From: Pseudomonas sp. PICF141
GTDB lineage: Bacteria; Pseudomonadota; Gammaproteobacteria; Pseudomonadales; Pseudomonadaceae
Direction: 5' to 3'
NCBI RefSeq assembly: GCF_002286815.1
Contig: NZ_MUNM01000032.1
Span: 1-34,837 of the forward strand
DNA: 34,837 nucleotides
The position numbers were made by a program, and so were the translations under genes. The notes beneath the pieces are model-generated. The model was given only the letters and a program-made list of their open reading frames with translations. It was not told where the DNA came from and ran no database searches. Numbering within the stretch: position 1 is the stretch's first letter; each line of letters opens with the position of its first letter. Shown here one piece after another: positions 1 through 6,693 of this stretch.

Positions 1-855
1 CCAGGCCACGCCTCTGCCCTGGGCGAACACAGCGCGGTACTTCTTGATGTGATGCGTTGGGTCTTTCTCCAATTCTTGGAGCAAGTACGGAACAGTCCAC
101 ACGTTACGTTTGAACGGGCGGCCCAGTACACGTTCGAGGAGGCTCGCAACCTCTCCGTACGTCACTGTGTCTCCCGAGAGATACACAATCTGATCGCGGA
201 AGCGAGGTTCGAAGAAAACAATTTCCGCTGTCAACGCACCAATGTCGTCTGGAGTCGTGAGCGTCACGCTGGTCTCAAGACTGCCTAGCGCGTTCACGGT
301 ATCGTTTTCGAAGTCAACCACCTCGAATACTGGCTCGAACAGAAAGCTGGTGAACATACCCGTCGAGATGATTACCCATTCAGTTTTATCCTGGGCACGA
401 AGCAATTCGCGAACATCAAGCTGAGCATCGAACAGATCCTGAGGACTGCCCCGACCGATTACCTCGAAGTCGACACCAAACTGCCACGGGAAGTAGCGCT
501 TCACACCGGACTTCAGAGCAGCGGTAGCCAGCTTCATTGGGGTTTCCCGGCCTGCAACCATCCCTGCACAGCCTATTACGGTATCGAAACGTGCGAATAC
601 TTCAGCCAGCTGATCGATTGAGTCATTCACGAGGTCTGCGGCCACCATCTGGATGCCGAGGCCCCGAAGCTCATCGATTTCGACCTTTTTCTCGGGCATT
701 TGAGTGTTGATGGTCGAATCCCTGAGCAGGACGCTGATTGTGGAACCGCGCGCGCGCTTTGCTACTCGCGCAAGATTGCGCAGAACCGGCAGCCCAAGCT
801 CACCGGCGCCTAGAACGAGAATGGATTGGGGGGAAAACTGGGTCACTTCGGTCAT
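1..855 (-). CDS. NmrA-like / isoflavone-reductase-type NAD(P)-binding oxidoreductase (3' end outside window)
   Basis: The minus strand is open from an ATG at 855 to the window edge, giving 285 residues with no stop, so the C-terminus is missing. Residues 12-21 read ILVLGAGELG, a Rossmann GxGxxG motif for NAD(P) binding. Further motifs typical of the NmrA/isoflavone reductase family of atypical short-chain dehydrogenases are FDTVIGCAGM, KRYFPWQFGVD and VIISTGMF. Relatives reduce aromatic alcohols or ketones, or act as redox-sensing NADP-binding proteins; the substrate cannot be read here. An AGGAGAAAT ribosome site precedes the ATG. The gene diverges from the HxlR regulator at 934, a common pairing in which the regulator controls its neighbour. 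Cytoplasmic. Family placement is fairly sure; function is not. Confidence 0.8.
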   Translation of the reverse strand, partial: MTEVTQFSPQSILVLGAGELGLPVLRNLARVAKRARGSTISVLLRDSTINTQMPEKKVEIDELRGLGIQMVAADLVNDSIDQLAEVFARFDTVIGCAGMVAGRETPMKLATAALKSGVKRYFPWQFGVDFEVIGRGSPQDLFDAQLDVRELLRAQDKTEWVIISTGMFTSFLFEPVFEVVDFENDTVNALGSLETSVTLTTPDDIGALTAEIVFFEPRFRDQIVYLSGDTVTYGEVASLLERVLGRPFKRNVWTVPYLLQELEKDPTHHIKKYRAVFAQGRGVAW

Positions 856-872
856 TATTTCTCCTGAGACCT

Positions 873-913
873 GTTGCCTGTAAGATGAACAAATGCTTGC
901 ACGATTAGGCAAC
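873..913. promoter_or_regulatory. Inverted repeat in the divergent NmrA-hxlR intergenic region
   Basis: GTTGCCT at 873-879 is mirrored by AGGCAAC at 907-913, with centres 34 bp apart (about three helical turns), inside the only shared promoter region of the two divergent genes. HxlR-type dimers bind repeats in such regions, so this is a candidate operator for the regulator at 934. The assignment is inference; the repeat itself is seen directly. Confidence 0.4.
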
Positions 914-933
914 GTTCGTAAGAAGGCACACCT

Positions 934-1410
934 GTGATACCAGAGAAAGAAATGACCGATCAGGAGGCTCTCAGCCAGGCAGAAACAATTTGCCGAACGC
1001 TTAGAGAAGACGATGATGGCGTCAGACGAGAAGTGCTTGCTCACGCAGGAAGCCGCTGGTCGTTAGGTATTCTGCATGCCCTGGGGGTGTACGGCACGAT
1101 GCGCCATGCCGAAATAAAAAGGCAGATGGCTGGGGTGACTCAGCGGATGTTAACCAAGACGCTACGCTCCATGGAGCGGGATGGCCTAGTGGTTCGGCGG
1201 GAGTTCGGTGAGATTCCGCCACGTGTCGAGTATGAGCTGACGCCGCTGGGTATGGGACTGTTGATCCGCATGTCACCTATCTGGACTTGGGTTGTCGAGA
1301 ACGTTGAGGATTTCCGCAAGGCGCGGCGTGTTTTCGACAGTCAGGATGACAAAAAACCCGCATGGCAAATACCTGCATCGACACCATTAGATTCAGACGC
1401 GTCTGACTGA
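934..1410 (+). CDS. HxlR-family winged-helix transcriptional regulator
   Basis: 158 aa. The central part (residues about 37-110) has the HxlR layout: a Trp at the start of the first helix (SRWSLGILHAL), the recognition region QMAGVTQRMLTKTLRSMERDG, and a wing ending in RVEYELTPLG. HxlR proteins are small dimeric regulators, often sensing electrophiles, aldehydes or redox state, and frequently lie divergent to the oxidoreductase they control, as here. I chose GTG at 934 because AGAAGG at 921-926 is spaced seven bases from it; the in-frame ATG at 952 has a poorer site. The C-terminal 30 residues are polar and less conserved in type. Inducer and targets are unknown; the divergent NmrA-like gene is the obvious candidate target. 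Confidence 0.85.
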   Translation: MIPEKEMTDQEALSQAETICRTLREDDDGVRREVLAHAGSRWSLGILHALGVYGTMRHAEIKRQMAGVTQRMLTKTLRSMERDGLVVRREFGEIPPRVEYELTPLGMGLLIRMSPIWTWVVENVEDFRKARRVFDSQDDKKPAWQIPASTPLDSDASD

Positions 1411-1427
1411 AGGTAGCTCACAGCGTG

Positions 1428-1913
1428 TTAGGAGCCCTGTGCCCATTGATGCGGTAGTAATTGGCCAATTGCACTGGCCCTCTGTGTCGGCAACCGCGTC
1501 AGTACATCCTTGAGATACGCGAACGGATCATGCCCGTTCATGCGTGCCGATTGAATCAAACTCATAATTGCCGCCGCTCGTTTACCGCTGCGCAGTGATC
1601 CGGCAAAGAGCCAATTCGAACGGCCAGGGGCCCAAGGCCGAATCGTATTTTCGACCCGGTTGTTGTCGAGGGGTACAGCACCATCATTGAGGTAGCGCGT
1701 CAGCGCTACCCAGCGTTTCAGGCTGTAATCCAGAGCCTTGGCCGTGACCGAGCCCTCGGGCACAAGTTCGCGCTGAGCCAGCATCCACTCATGCAACTTC
1801 TCCGCGATGGGCATCGCCATTTCTTGGCGTAATCGCCAGCGATCTTCATCTCTCATCTCTTTGGCCTTCCGTTCAACCTCGTATAATCTGCTGTTAAGTT
1901 CAGGTGCACGCAT
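1428..1913 (-). pseudogene. tnpC: IS66-family transposase TnpC, C-terminal fragment
   Basis: The 161-residue reading matches the end of IS66 TnpC. It begins near LYEVERKAKEMRDEDRW, has the block NNRVENTIRPWAPGRSNW that carries the catalytic Glu of the DDE triad, and ends with the IS66 C-terminal domain (HDPFAYLKDVLTRLP). Full TnpC proteins are about 500 residues, so the first two thirds, with both catalytic Asp residues, are missing. Similarity stops at about 1905, exactly where the ardC fragment begins on the other strand. No tnpA or tnpB and no clear terminal repeat remain beside it. The ATG at 1913 is probably fortuitous. The element cannot transpose by itself. Confidence 0.88.
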
Positions 1914-2352
1914 CGTTCATCGGCCTGCCGACGAAGCCTTTTACCACCCGATCAGGGATCTCATCCAACTGCCGACAAAAGCACAATTTCACGATGAAGG
2001 CAGGTACTATGCCACCGCACTGCACGAGCTGACGCACTGGACCGGGCATCACGCTCGGTTGCAACGCGAAGGCGTGATGTCAGCCTGCCCATTCGGCTCG
2101 CCAGGCTACGCTTTTGAGGAGTTGATCGCCGAGATGGGCGCGGCGTTTTTATGTGCTTACGCCGGCATTCAGGGAGAACTGCGGCACGAGGGATACATCG
2201 ACTCCTGGCTCAGCCTGCTCAAGGCTGACAAGCGCGCGATCTTCCGCTCCAGTGGTCACGCCCGAAGCGCCTCGGAGTATGTACTCAACCTGAAGCAGCA
2301 ACTGAAGCAAGCGGTCTTGGACGACTCACTATGCATGAACGATGGAGCTTAA
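1906..2352 (+). pseudogene. ArdC-type antirestriction protein, C-terminal zincin-domain fragment
   Basis: From about 1906 the plus strand encodes the C-terminal half of an ArdC-like protein (N-terminal ssDNA-binding domain plus C-terminal zincin metallopeptidase-like domain). Visible marks are AFYHPIRDLIQLP, then the zinc motif HELTHWTGH, then FEELIAEMGAAFLC, which carries the downstream Glu of the site. The N-terminal ssDNA-binding domain is absent because the reading runs upstream into antisense IS66 sequence. ArdC proteins travel on conjugative elements and protect incoming DNA from restriction, which fits the relaxase remnant downstream. An ORF can be drawn from 1807, but its first 33 codons are antisense to tnpC. 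It is probably inactive, although the zincin motif is intact. Confidence 0.82.
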
Positions 2353-2381
2353 TCGTTACATCTGCGCTGTAAACGCTTCAC

Positions 2382-2411
2382 AGGGCCCGACGCGAGTTGA
2401 GCCCTTTTTTC
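2382..2411 (+). terminator. Short hairpin and T-run after the ardC fragment
   Basis: AGGGC at 2382-2386 pairs with GCCCT at 2401-2405, followed by a run of T to 2411. The stem is only 5 bp with a 14-base loop, so this is a weak intrinsic terminator candidate for plus-strand transcripts. Confidence 0.4.
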
Positions 2412-2420
2412 TGCGCCCAG

Positions 2421-2443
2421 AAAAAGCCCCATACCGCGGGGCT
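2421..2443 (-). terminator. Intrinsic terminator for the small gene at 2485-2682
   Basis: On the minus strand AGCCCC (2443-2438) pairs with GGGGCT (2430-2425) around a 7-base loop and is followed by five T. It lies 42 bases past the stop of the small minus-strand gene. Confidence 0.55.
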
Positions 2444-2484
2444 CTGACGCAAAGAATCAGAGATGGGCACACATCCGCAGGCTG

Positions 2485-2682
2485 TCATTCCGCATCCAGG
2501 TTCTGCGCCAGAAAACCCACCAGCTCGAGCGGACTCCAGCTGTCGATCACCTTGTAGATCAGATCGCGTTTACTGCGCGGTAACTTCTTGACCACGCTCT
2601 TCGCCGAGGCCCTGACGGCTTCGTCGGTCCCATGGATACGTGCCGCGAGCAGCAGCACGAGCGTGGCGTCAGTGAGGTTCAT
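2485..2682 (-). CDS. Small hypothetical protein (65 aa)
   Basis: I do not recognise this gene. From the ATG at 2682 it encodes 65 residues: a helical N-terminal part (MNLTDATLVLLLAARIHG), a basic centre (SAKSVVKKLPRSKRD) and an acidic end (FLAQNLDAE). There is no signal peptide and no clear transmembrane segment. No strong ribosome site precedes the ATG; an in-frame TTG at 2694 is an alternative start. A terminator-like hairpin follows at 2421-2443. It sits between the ardC fragment and the broken relaxase, so it is probably cargo or backbone of the same decayed integrative element. The reading frame is undamaged, unlike its larger neighbours. Confidence 0.55.
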   Translation of the reverse strand: MNLTDATLVLLLAARIHGTDEAVRASAKSVVKKLPRSKRDLIYKVIDSWSPLELVGFLAQNLDAE

Positions 2683-2904
2683 GGCAAGACCCAAAAAATA
2701 TGCACCGCAGTGTACCGACTCTTTTCTTTTCCGTACCAGCCCCCAACAAAACGATGCCTAGCAGTATCCATATTCCGGTTGCCGCACAAAGGGACACGCG
2801 CCAAAAGGACGGGTAAGGGTTGGAAGGGAATGGGGACCCAAGGGTAAGAGCTCTATCCGAAAAAACTAAAAGGCCACTGACCCAGCTACTTCCCGGAGGT
2901 CACG

Positions 2905-4628
2905 ATGCTCAGCCTGTTTCGCCCCAAAAGGCAGAAGCACCCTCCGCCGCCGACCGTGAGCGTCGCCGAAGGTTACCTGCCTATCGAGTCGGCCCACAGC
3001 TTGTTAGCAGCGGAGCACCGTCGTCAGTTGCTCGATCGCATCTGGCAGTACACCGCCCTTTCCCACGCCCAATTCACCCAGCTCTATTTAAATCCGATCC
3101 ATCGCTACGCCGAACAGGTGCAGCAACTCCCTGCCAGCGAGACACACCACCATGCGTATCTCGGTGGCATGCTCGACCATGGCCTGGAGCTGGTCGCTTG
3201 CAGTTTGAACTGCGTCAGTCGTATCTGCTGCCCACCGGCGCTGCGCCCGAAGACCAGGCCGCCCAGACTGACGCCTGGTTCGCCGGCATCGCCTATGGCG
3301 CGCTGCTGCATGACATTGGTAAGATCGCAGTGGACCTGCTGGTCGAACGCCAGGATGGCCGTGTTTGGCATCCTTGGCAGGGTTCCCTGGATCAGCCCTA
3401 CCGTTTTCGCTACCTCAAAGGCCGCGACTACCACCTGCACGGCGCGGCCGGAGGCTTGCTCTACACCCAAATTCTCGACCGACCTATTTTGGACTGGCTC
3501 AGTGGATTTCCGTCGCTGTGGGCCAGCCTGCTGTATGTCCTGGCGGGCCAGTACGAACGTGCTGGCGTGTTCGGTGAGTTGGTGATGCAGGCCGACCGAG
3601 TCTCCACCGCACAGAACATCGGTGGCAACCCGAACAAGGCGCTGCAAGCGCCGATTCATTCGCTGCAACATCACTTGATCAGCGGACTGCGCCATCTGGT
3701 TCAACACGAACTGAAACTCAACCAGCCGGGTGCCGCGGGATGGCTGACCCAGGACGCACTGTGGCTGGTCAGCAAGACGGTCACGGACAAGCTGCGGGCC
3801 TATCTGCTGTCGCAGTCGATTGAGGGCATCCCCACGTCCAACATTGCCGTGTTCGACGAACTGCAGTCGCATGGTCTGGTCGAGTCGACTCCAGAAGGCA
3901 AAGCTATCTAGACTGCGCTCGTGGCGCAGGGAAACTGGCAGCAGAGCTTCACCTTTCTGCGCATTCAACCGGCATTGATTTGGGGGAACGAAGACCGGCC
4001 TGATGCTTTCAGCGGAACGGTGAGCATTGCATTCGATGACCATCCGACTGACGCTCCGGCATCAGCACCGGAACCCAAGGCAGCCAGTCCATCATCGCGT
4101 CGAAGCTCTTCGCTGACAGACCCCATGGCGATGGAAGACGTTGACTATCTCGGCACGCTGTTGGATATGTTCGAGCTGGAAGAGCCTGAGGTTAGCGACG
4201 CATCGTCAGCAAGCACTCTCGAAATCTCAAATCCCTCGTCGGATGACCCTGGTCAGGCATTCCTGAATTGGGTCAAGGCAGGCATCCTGAGTCACAAGCT
4301 GATCATCAATGACAGCAAAGCTAAAATCCACACAGTGTGTGGCAGCGTATTTCTGGTCACACCTGGCCTCTTCCAACGCTACGCGCAGGAGTTTCCTGGT
4401 ATCTCTCAAGGGGCCGATCAAGAAATTGAAGAATGGCGTTGGGTACAGAAGCAGTTTGAGAAACTAAAAGTCCACAGGAAGCGAGACAACGGTCTGAATA
4501 TCTGGGCATGCCAAGTGCAAGGCCCTAGGAAGAAAACCACCTTGAAGGGGTATTTGATTGAGGAACCGAAATTATTTTTTGAATTGATACCACCCGATAA
4601 TCCTTTTCTCAAAATCGTAAAAGATTAA
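2905..4628 (+). pseudogene. traI: MobH-family ICE relaxase (TraI, PFGI-1 class), frameshifted and with an amber codon
   Basis: The ATG at 2905 has GGAGG ten bases upstream. Frame 1 gives the relaxase N-terminus including HHHAYLGGMLDHGLELV, the first half of the TraI_2/HD metal site. At about 3196-3210 the frame is lost. The protein resumes in the frame one base earlier as LRQSYLLPTGAAPEDQAAQ and GALLHDIGKIAVDLL, consistent with a single-base deletion. A TAG at 3909-3911 then interrupts the resumed frame, which continues as VAQGNWQQSFTFLRIQPALIW and a conserved C-terminal domain to the stop at 4628. Joined, the pieces give about 574 aa, near the usual length of MobH relaxases, which nick oriT of pKLC102/PFGI-1-type integrative conjugative elements. 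With two lesions it cannot make a full relaxase. Confidence 0.88.
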
Positions 4629-5020
4629 AACTTGTCGCAATGCCGGAGACGCGGAAGGGAGTTCAATCGCGCATTATTACTCTTTTACCCTTGAATTTAA
4701 GGCGAACGCCATCATATTGCCACCACTCAACGCTCAGCAATGTCCGCCTGCCCTTTACTGACAAGGATGCCCTGATGTACGTAGGTTTTGAAGTCATCCA
4801 GTGACGTTATCCCCGGTACTGGCCCGGGAATGGCTGGACCCAAGGAGCGATCCAAACAGATAGTGCTACTTCAGGGAGAACCGACCGAGGCGTTCAATTG
4901 GTACCCGGTGGACCGGGTCTAGGCAATATGCGGAATCAAGGATGAGAACTGATCGAACCGGTAGGAAAGTTATAAAGCGGCCAACACCCTCAACTTCAAA
5001 ATAAGTAGCCGCTTCTACAG
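4629..5020. other. Decayed intergenic stretch of the island
   Basis: No intact gene is visible. Apart from the probable YedK/SRAP scrap at about 4807-4950, I see no similarity, repeat or RNA that I can name. Its composition is more AT-rich than the housekeeping region, especially at 5020-5100, in keeping with transferred DNA. Confidence 0.4.
4807..4950 (+). pseudogene. Possible remnant of a YedK/SRAP (SOS-response-associated peptidase) C-terminus
   Basis: Two adjacent frames carry pieces that resemble the end of SRAP proteins. Frame at 4807: LSPVLAREWLDPRSDPNR, like the family's PVVLxxxxWxxWLDP segment. Frame at 4830: IVLLQGEPTEAFNWYPVDRV, like the closing F-W-YPVS-V segment. A frameshift lies between them and a TAG follows at 4920. 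SRAP proteins crosslink to abasic sites in ssDNA and are often carried on mobile elements. The match is by eye on short segments, and the catalytic N-terminus is not seen, so this is tentative. Confidence 0.35.
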
Positions 5021-5146
5021 CTATTTTTTCTTCGGTTTAGGTTTCGGAATTGTCTCTACTGTCGTTGTTTTTGGATTTTTTTTCGCTTTCTCGACAGGAA
5101 TAAACTGTCCACTTTCCGAGTCCCTTCCGCGTTTGTTCGCAGGCAT
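5021..5146 (-). CDS. Small Lys-rich protein (41 aa)
   Basis: An ATG at 5146 is preceded by AAAGGAG at six bases' spacing, one of the best ribosome sites of the island. It opens a 41-codon frame ending in TAG at 5021. The protein begins MPANKRGRDSESGQFIPVEK and ends with a Lys/Pro/Thr-rich tail (KPKPKKK). There is no hydrophobic segment. Small basic proteins with a similar N-terminus occur on Pseudomonas islands and phages as hypotheticals, but I cannot give a function. DNA or RNA binding is possible from the charge alone. It lies between relics of a relaxase and a phage methylase, yet shows no lesion. Confidence 0.6.
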   Translation of the reverse strand: MPANKRGRDSESGQFIPVEKAKKNPKTTTVETIPKPKPKKK

Positions 5147-5251
5147 GCAAAGCTCCTTTGATGTTGGCTGTAGTCATCTTCGACCACCGATACACAGCGT
5201 AGCCCACACAGGGCTGGAGGCCGAAAACAATCCTCCCAACTCTGCCGGCCC

Positions 5252-5781
5252 TCAGCTCATGATCACCAGGTCACCACTCACCTCAGCCTTGTCCTGCCGC
5301 TGACTGGTGTTGCAATAACAGATGTCCATCGTCTCAAGATGAAAGCCTTCAAGACCTGGCGGATGTCCGGGTGTTCGTTGACGCTGACCATCACTCTGCC
5401 TTTGCAACTTCGCATGAAATAGGCCATCCGCTCATAGTACTTGCCAGAAAATCCAGCCCGTAGCCGGCGGTCTGCCAGTAAGGCGGATCCATAGAGTGGA
5501 CGGTCATAGCCTTCGGCCAATTCGAGCCGAGGAAGGTTTTCGACGTAGGTGCCGGCCAGGCGCTGTCAGGCGGCCGAGAGGTTTTCCTCGATCCGCAGCA
5601 GGTTGAAGATCGGGTCAGCGGTACCGAAGGACTGGCCGGAGACCTTGCCGGCGAAGGCATGGTGCCGCAAGTTGAAAAATCGGGCGGCACGCTGGATGTC
5701 GGCGGGGATCTCGGTGCGAGTCATCTTCTTACTTGCGCAAAGCTCACTTAAAGCAGCGCCAAAGTTATCGCCAGCTCTCAC
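5252..5781 (-). pseudogene. Phage-type D12-class DNA adenine (N6) methyltransferase, degenerate
   Basis: Three minus-strand frames together rebuild a phage Dam-like methylase. Frame A: DIQRAARFFNLRHHAFAGKV, then GQSFGT and NLLRIEENLSAA. A TGA at 5568-5566 sits where relatives have Trp, and the same frame goes on with QRLAGTYVENLP. Frame B: HSMDPPYWQTAGYGLDF, carrying the catalytic DPPY motif. Back in frame A: YYERMAYFMRSCKGRVMVSV. Frame C: HLETMDICYCNTSQRQDKAE, ending at the TGA at 5254-5252. That makes three frameshifts and one nonsense codon. The N-terminal SAM-binding FxGxG part, about 90 residues, is missing upstream of about 5760. This is a prophage relic and is non-functional. Confidence 0.8.
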
Positions 5782-5841
5782 GAAGCCACCTAGATCCAGA
5801 GCGTCCGTGGGAGTAAATGTGGGAGTAATTTAATAGACATG

Positions 5842-5869
5842 AAAAAGCCGATCTAGTGAGAGTTCGGCT
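5842..5869 (-). terminator. Terminator-like hairpin after tRNA-Pro
   Basis: On the minus strand AGCCGA (5869-5864) pairs with TCGGCT (5851-5846) and is followed by T residues down to 5842. It begins 17 bases past the CCA of tRNA-Pro. The stem is short with a 12-base loop. Confidence 0.5.
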
Positions 5870-5885
5870 AAGACATTGAAAAATA

Positions 5886-5962
5886 TGGTCGGGACGGAGT
5901 GATTCGAACACTCGACCCCTAGCACCCCATGCTAGTGCGCTACCGGACTGCGCTACGCCCCG
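5886..5962 (-). tRNA. tRNA-Pro(GGG)
   Basis: A 77-nt cloverleaf on the minus strand. The acceptor CGGGGCG pairs with CGTCCCG, the anticodon stem CTAGC/GCTAG holds the loop ATGGGGT with anticodon GGG, the T-loop is TTCGAAT, and CCA is encoded (5888-5886). It reads CCC and CCU proline codons. It lies downstream of the merR-like gene, as in other Pseudomonas, and its 3' end faces the mobile-element relics, so it is the likely integration site of the island. Confidence 0.97.
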
Positions 5963-6050
5963 ACTAGGCGTTGAATCTGTCCCTCATCTCGAGGAACGCT
6001 CAAGAATATATCGCAAGCTTTTGAAAACTGAAAGTATTTAAAGCAGGAAT

Positions 6051-6407
6051 TTATTTCTTGAGCACCACCAGCACATCTTCAAGCTCGGCGATCATCTGGC
6101 GGATCATTTGTTTGTATTGGGTGGTGTCGTCTTTGGCTTCATCGCCGGACAAACGCAAGCGTGCGCCGCCGATGGTAAACCCCTGATCGTAAAGAAGCGC
6201 GCGGATCTGCCGGATCATCAGCACGTCCTGGCGCTGATAATACCGACGGTTTCCGCGGCGTTTGACGGGGTTGAGTTGAGGAAACTCCTGCTCCCAGTAG
6301 CGCAGCACGTGCGGTTTTACGGCACATAGCTCGCTGACTTCACCAATGGTGAAGTAGCGTTTGCCCGGGATGACGGGTAGTTCGTCGTTATGACTTGGTT
6401 CCAGCAT
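6051..6407 (-). CDS. MerR-family HTH regulator (downstream of ihfA)
   Basis: 118 aa from ATG 6407, preceded by GAGG. An in-frame TTG at 6416 is less likely. Residues about 17-45 read [20 protein letters not shown], followed by WEQEFPQL: the MerR helix-turn-helix and first wing. [20 protein letters not shown] is the second helix pair, and the protein closes with a coiled-coil-like dimer helix ([18 protein letters not shown]). It lacks the long effector domain and the metal-binding Cys of classical MerR. Its start overlaps the 3' end of ihfA by 20 bases, so it is translated with the pheST-ihfA transcript. This neighbour is conserved beside ihfA in Pseudomonas; its targets are not known to me. 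Confidence 0.88.
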   Translation of the reverse strand: MLEPSHNDELPVIPGKRYFTIGEVSELCAVKPHVLRYWEQEFPQLNPVKRRGNRRYYQRQDVLMIRQIRALLYDQGFTIGGARLRLSGDEAKDDTTQYKQMIRQMIAELEDVLVVLKK

Positions 6408-6690
6408 AAGCCTCAACTCGGGCCTTCAACTTCTGCCCTGGACGAAAGGTGACCACACGGCGAGCCGTGATCGGGATTTCTTCTCCCGTTTTCGGATTGC
6501 GGCCAGGCCGCTGGCGTTTGTCCCGAAGGTCGAAATTGCCGAAACCGGACAATTTGACTTGTTCGTTGTCTTCAAGAGCGTGCCTGATTTCTTCAAAAAA
6601 CAGTTCGACCAATTCCTTGGCCTCCCGCTTGTTCAGGCCCAGCTCTTCATACAGACGTTCCGCCATCTCAGCTTTCGTCAAAGCCCCCAT
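6388..6690 (-). CDS. ihfA: Integration host factor subunit alpha
   Basis: 100 aa. It has the complete IHF/HU fold: helices with [20 protein letters not shown], then [12 protein letters not shown], the [10 protein letters not shown] strand, and the DNA-bending arm containing [12 protein letters not shown] with the conserved Pro that intercalates into DNA. The alpha subunit pairs with IhfB (encoded elsewhere) and bends DNA sharply at WATCAANNNNTTR sites, aiding sigma-54 promoters, recombination and phage integration. The ATG at 6690 uses a GGAAG site inside the last codons of pheT, with only 3 bases between the genes, so the two are translationally linked. It is the usual last gene of the thrS-pheT cluster in gamma-proteobacteria. 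A candidate target lies in this window at 23524-23536. Confidence 0.98.
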   Translation of the reverse strand: MGALTKAEMAERLYEELGLNKREAKELVELFFEEIRHALEDNEQVKLSGFGNFDLRDKRQRPGRNPKTGEEIPITARRVVTFRPGQKLKARVEAYAGTKS

Positions 6691-6693
6691 ACG

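Noticed and set aside
1393..1406. Perfect 14-bp palindrome TCAGACGCGTCTGA at the end of hxlR
   Set aside because: It is inside the coding end, has no loop or T-run, and one or two such palindromes are expected by chance in a window of this size.
3105..4043. 312-codon minus-strand ORF across the relaxase
   Set aside because: The plus strand shows the conserved MobH motifs; the antisense frame has none.
5808..5834. Direct repeat of TGGGAGTAA, possibly the tail of a phage integrase reading toward tRNA-Pro
   Set aside because: Only the last few residues (SVGVNVGVI) could be read and no integrase core motif is present, so it is not listed as a gene.
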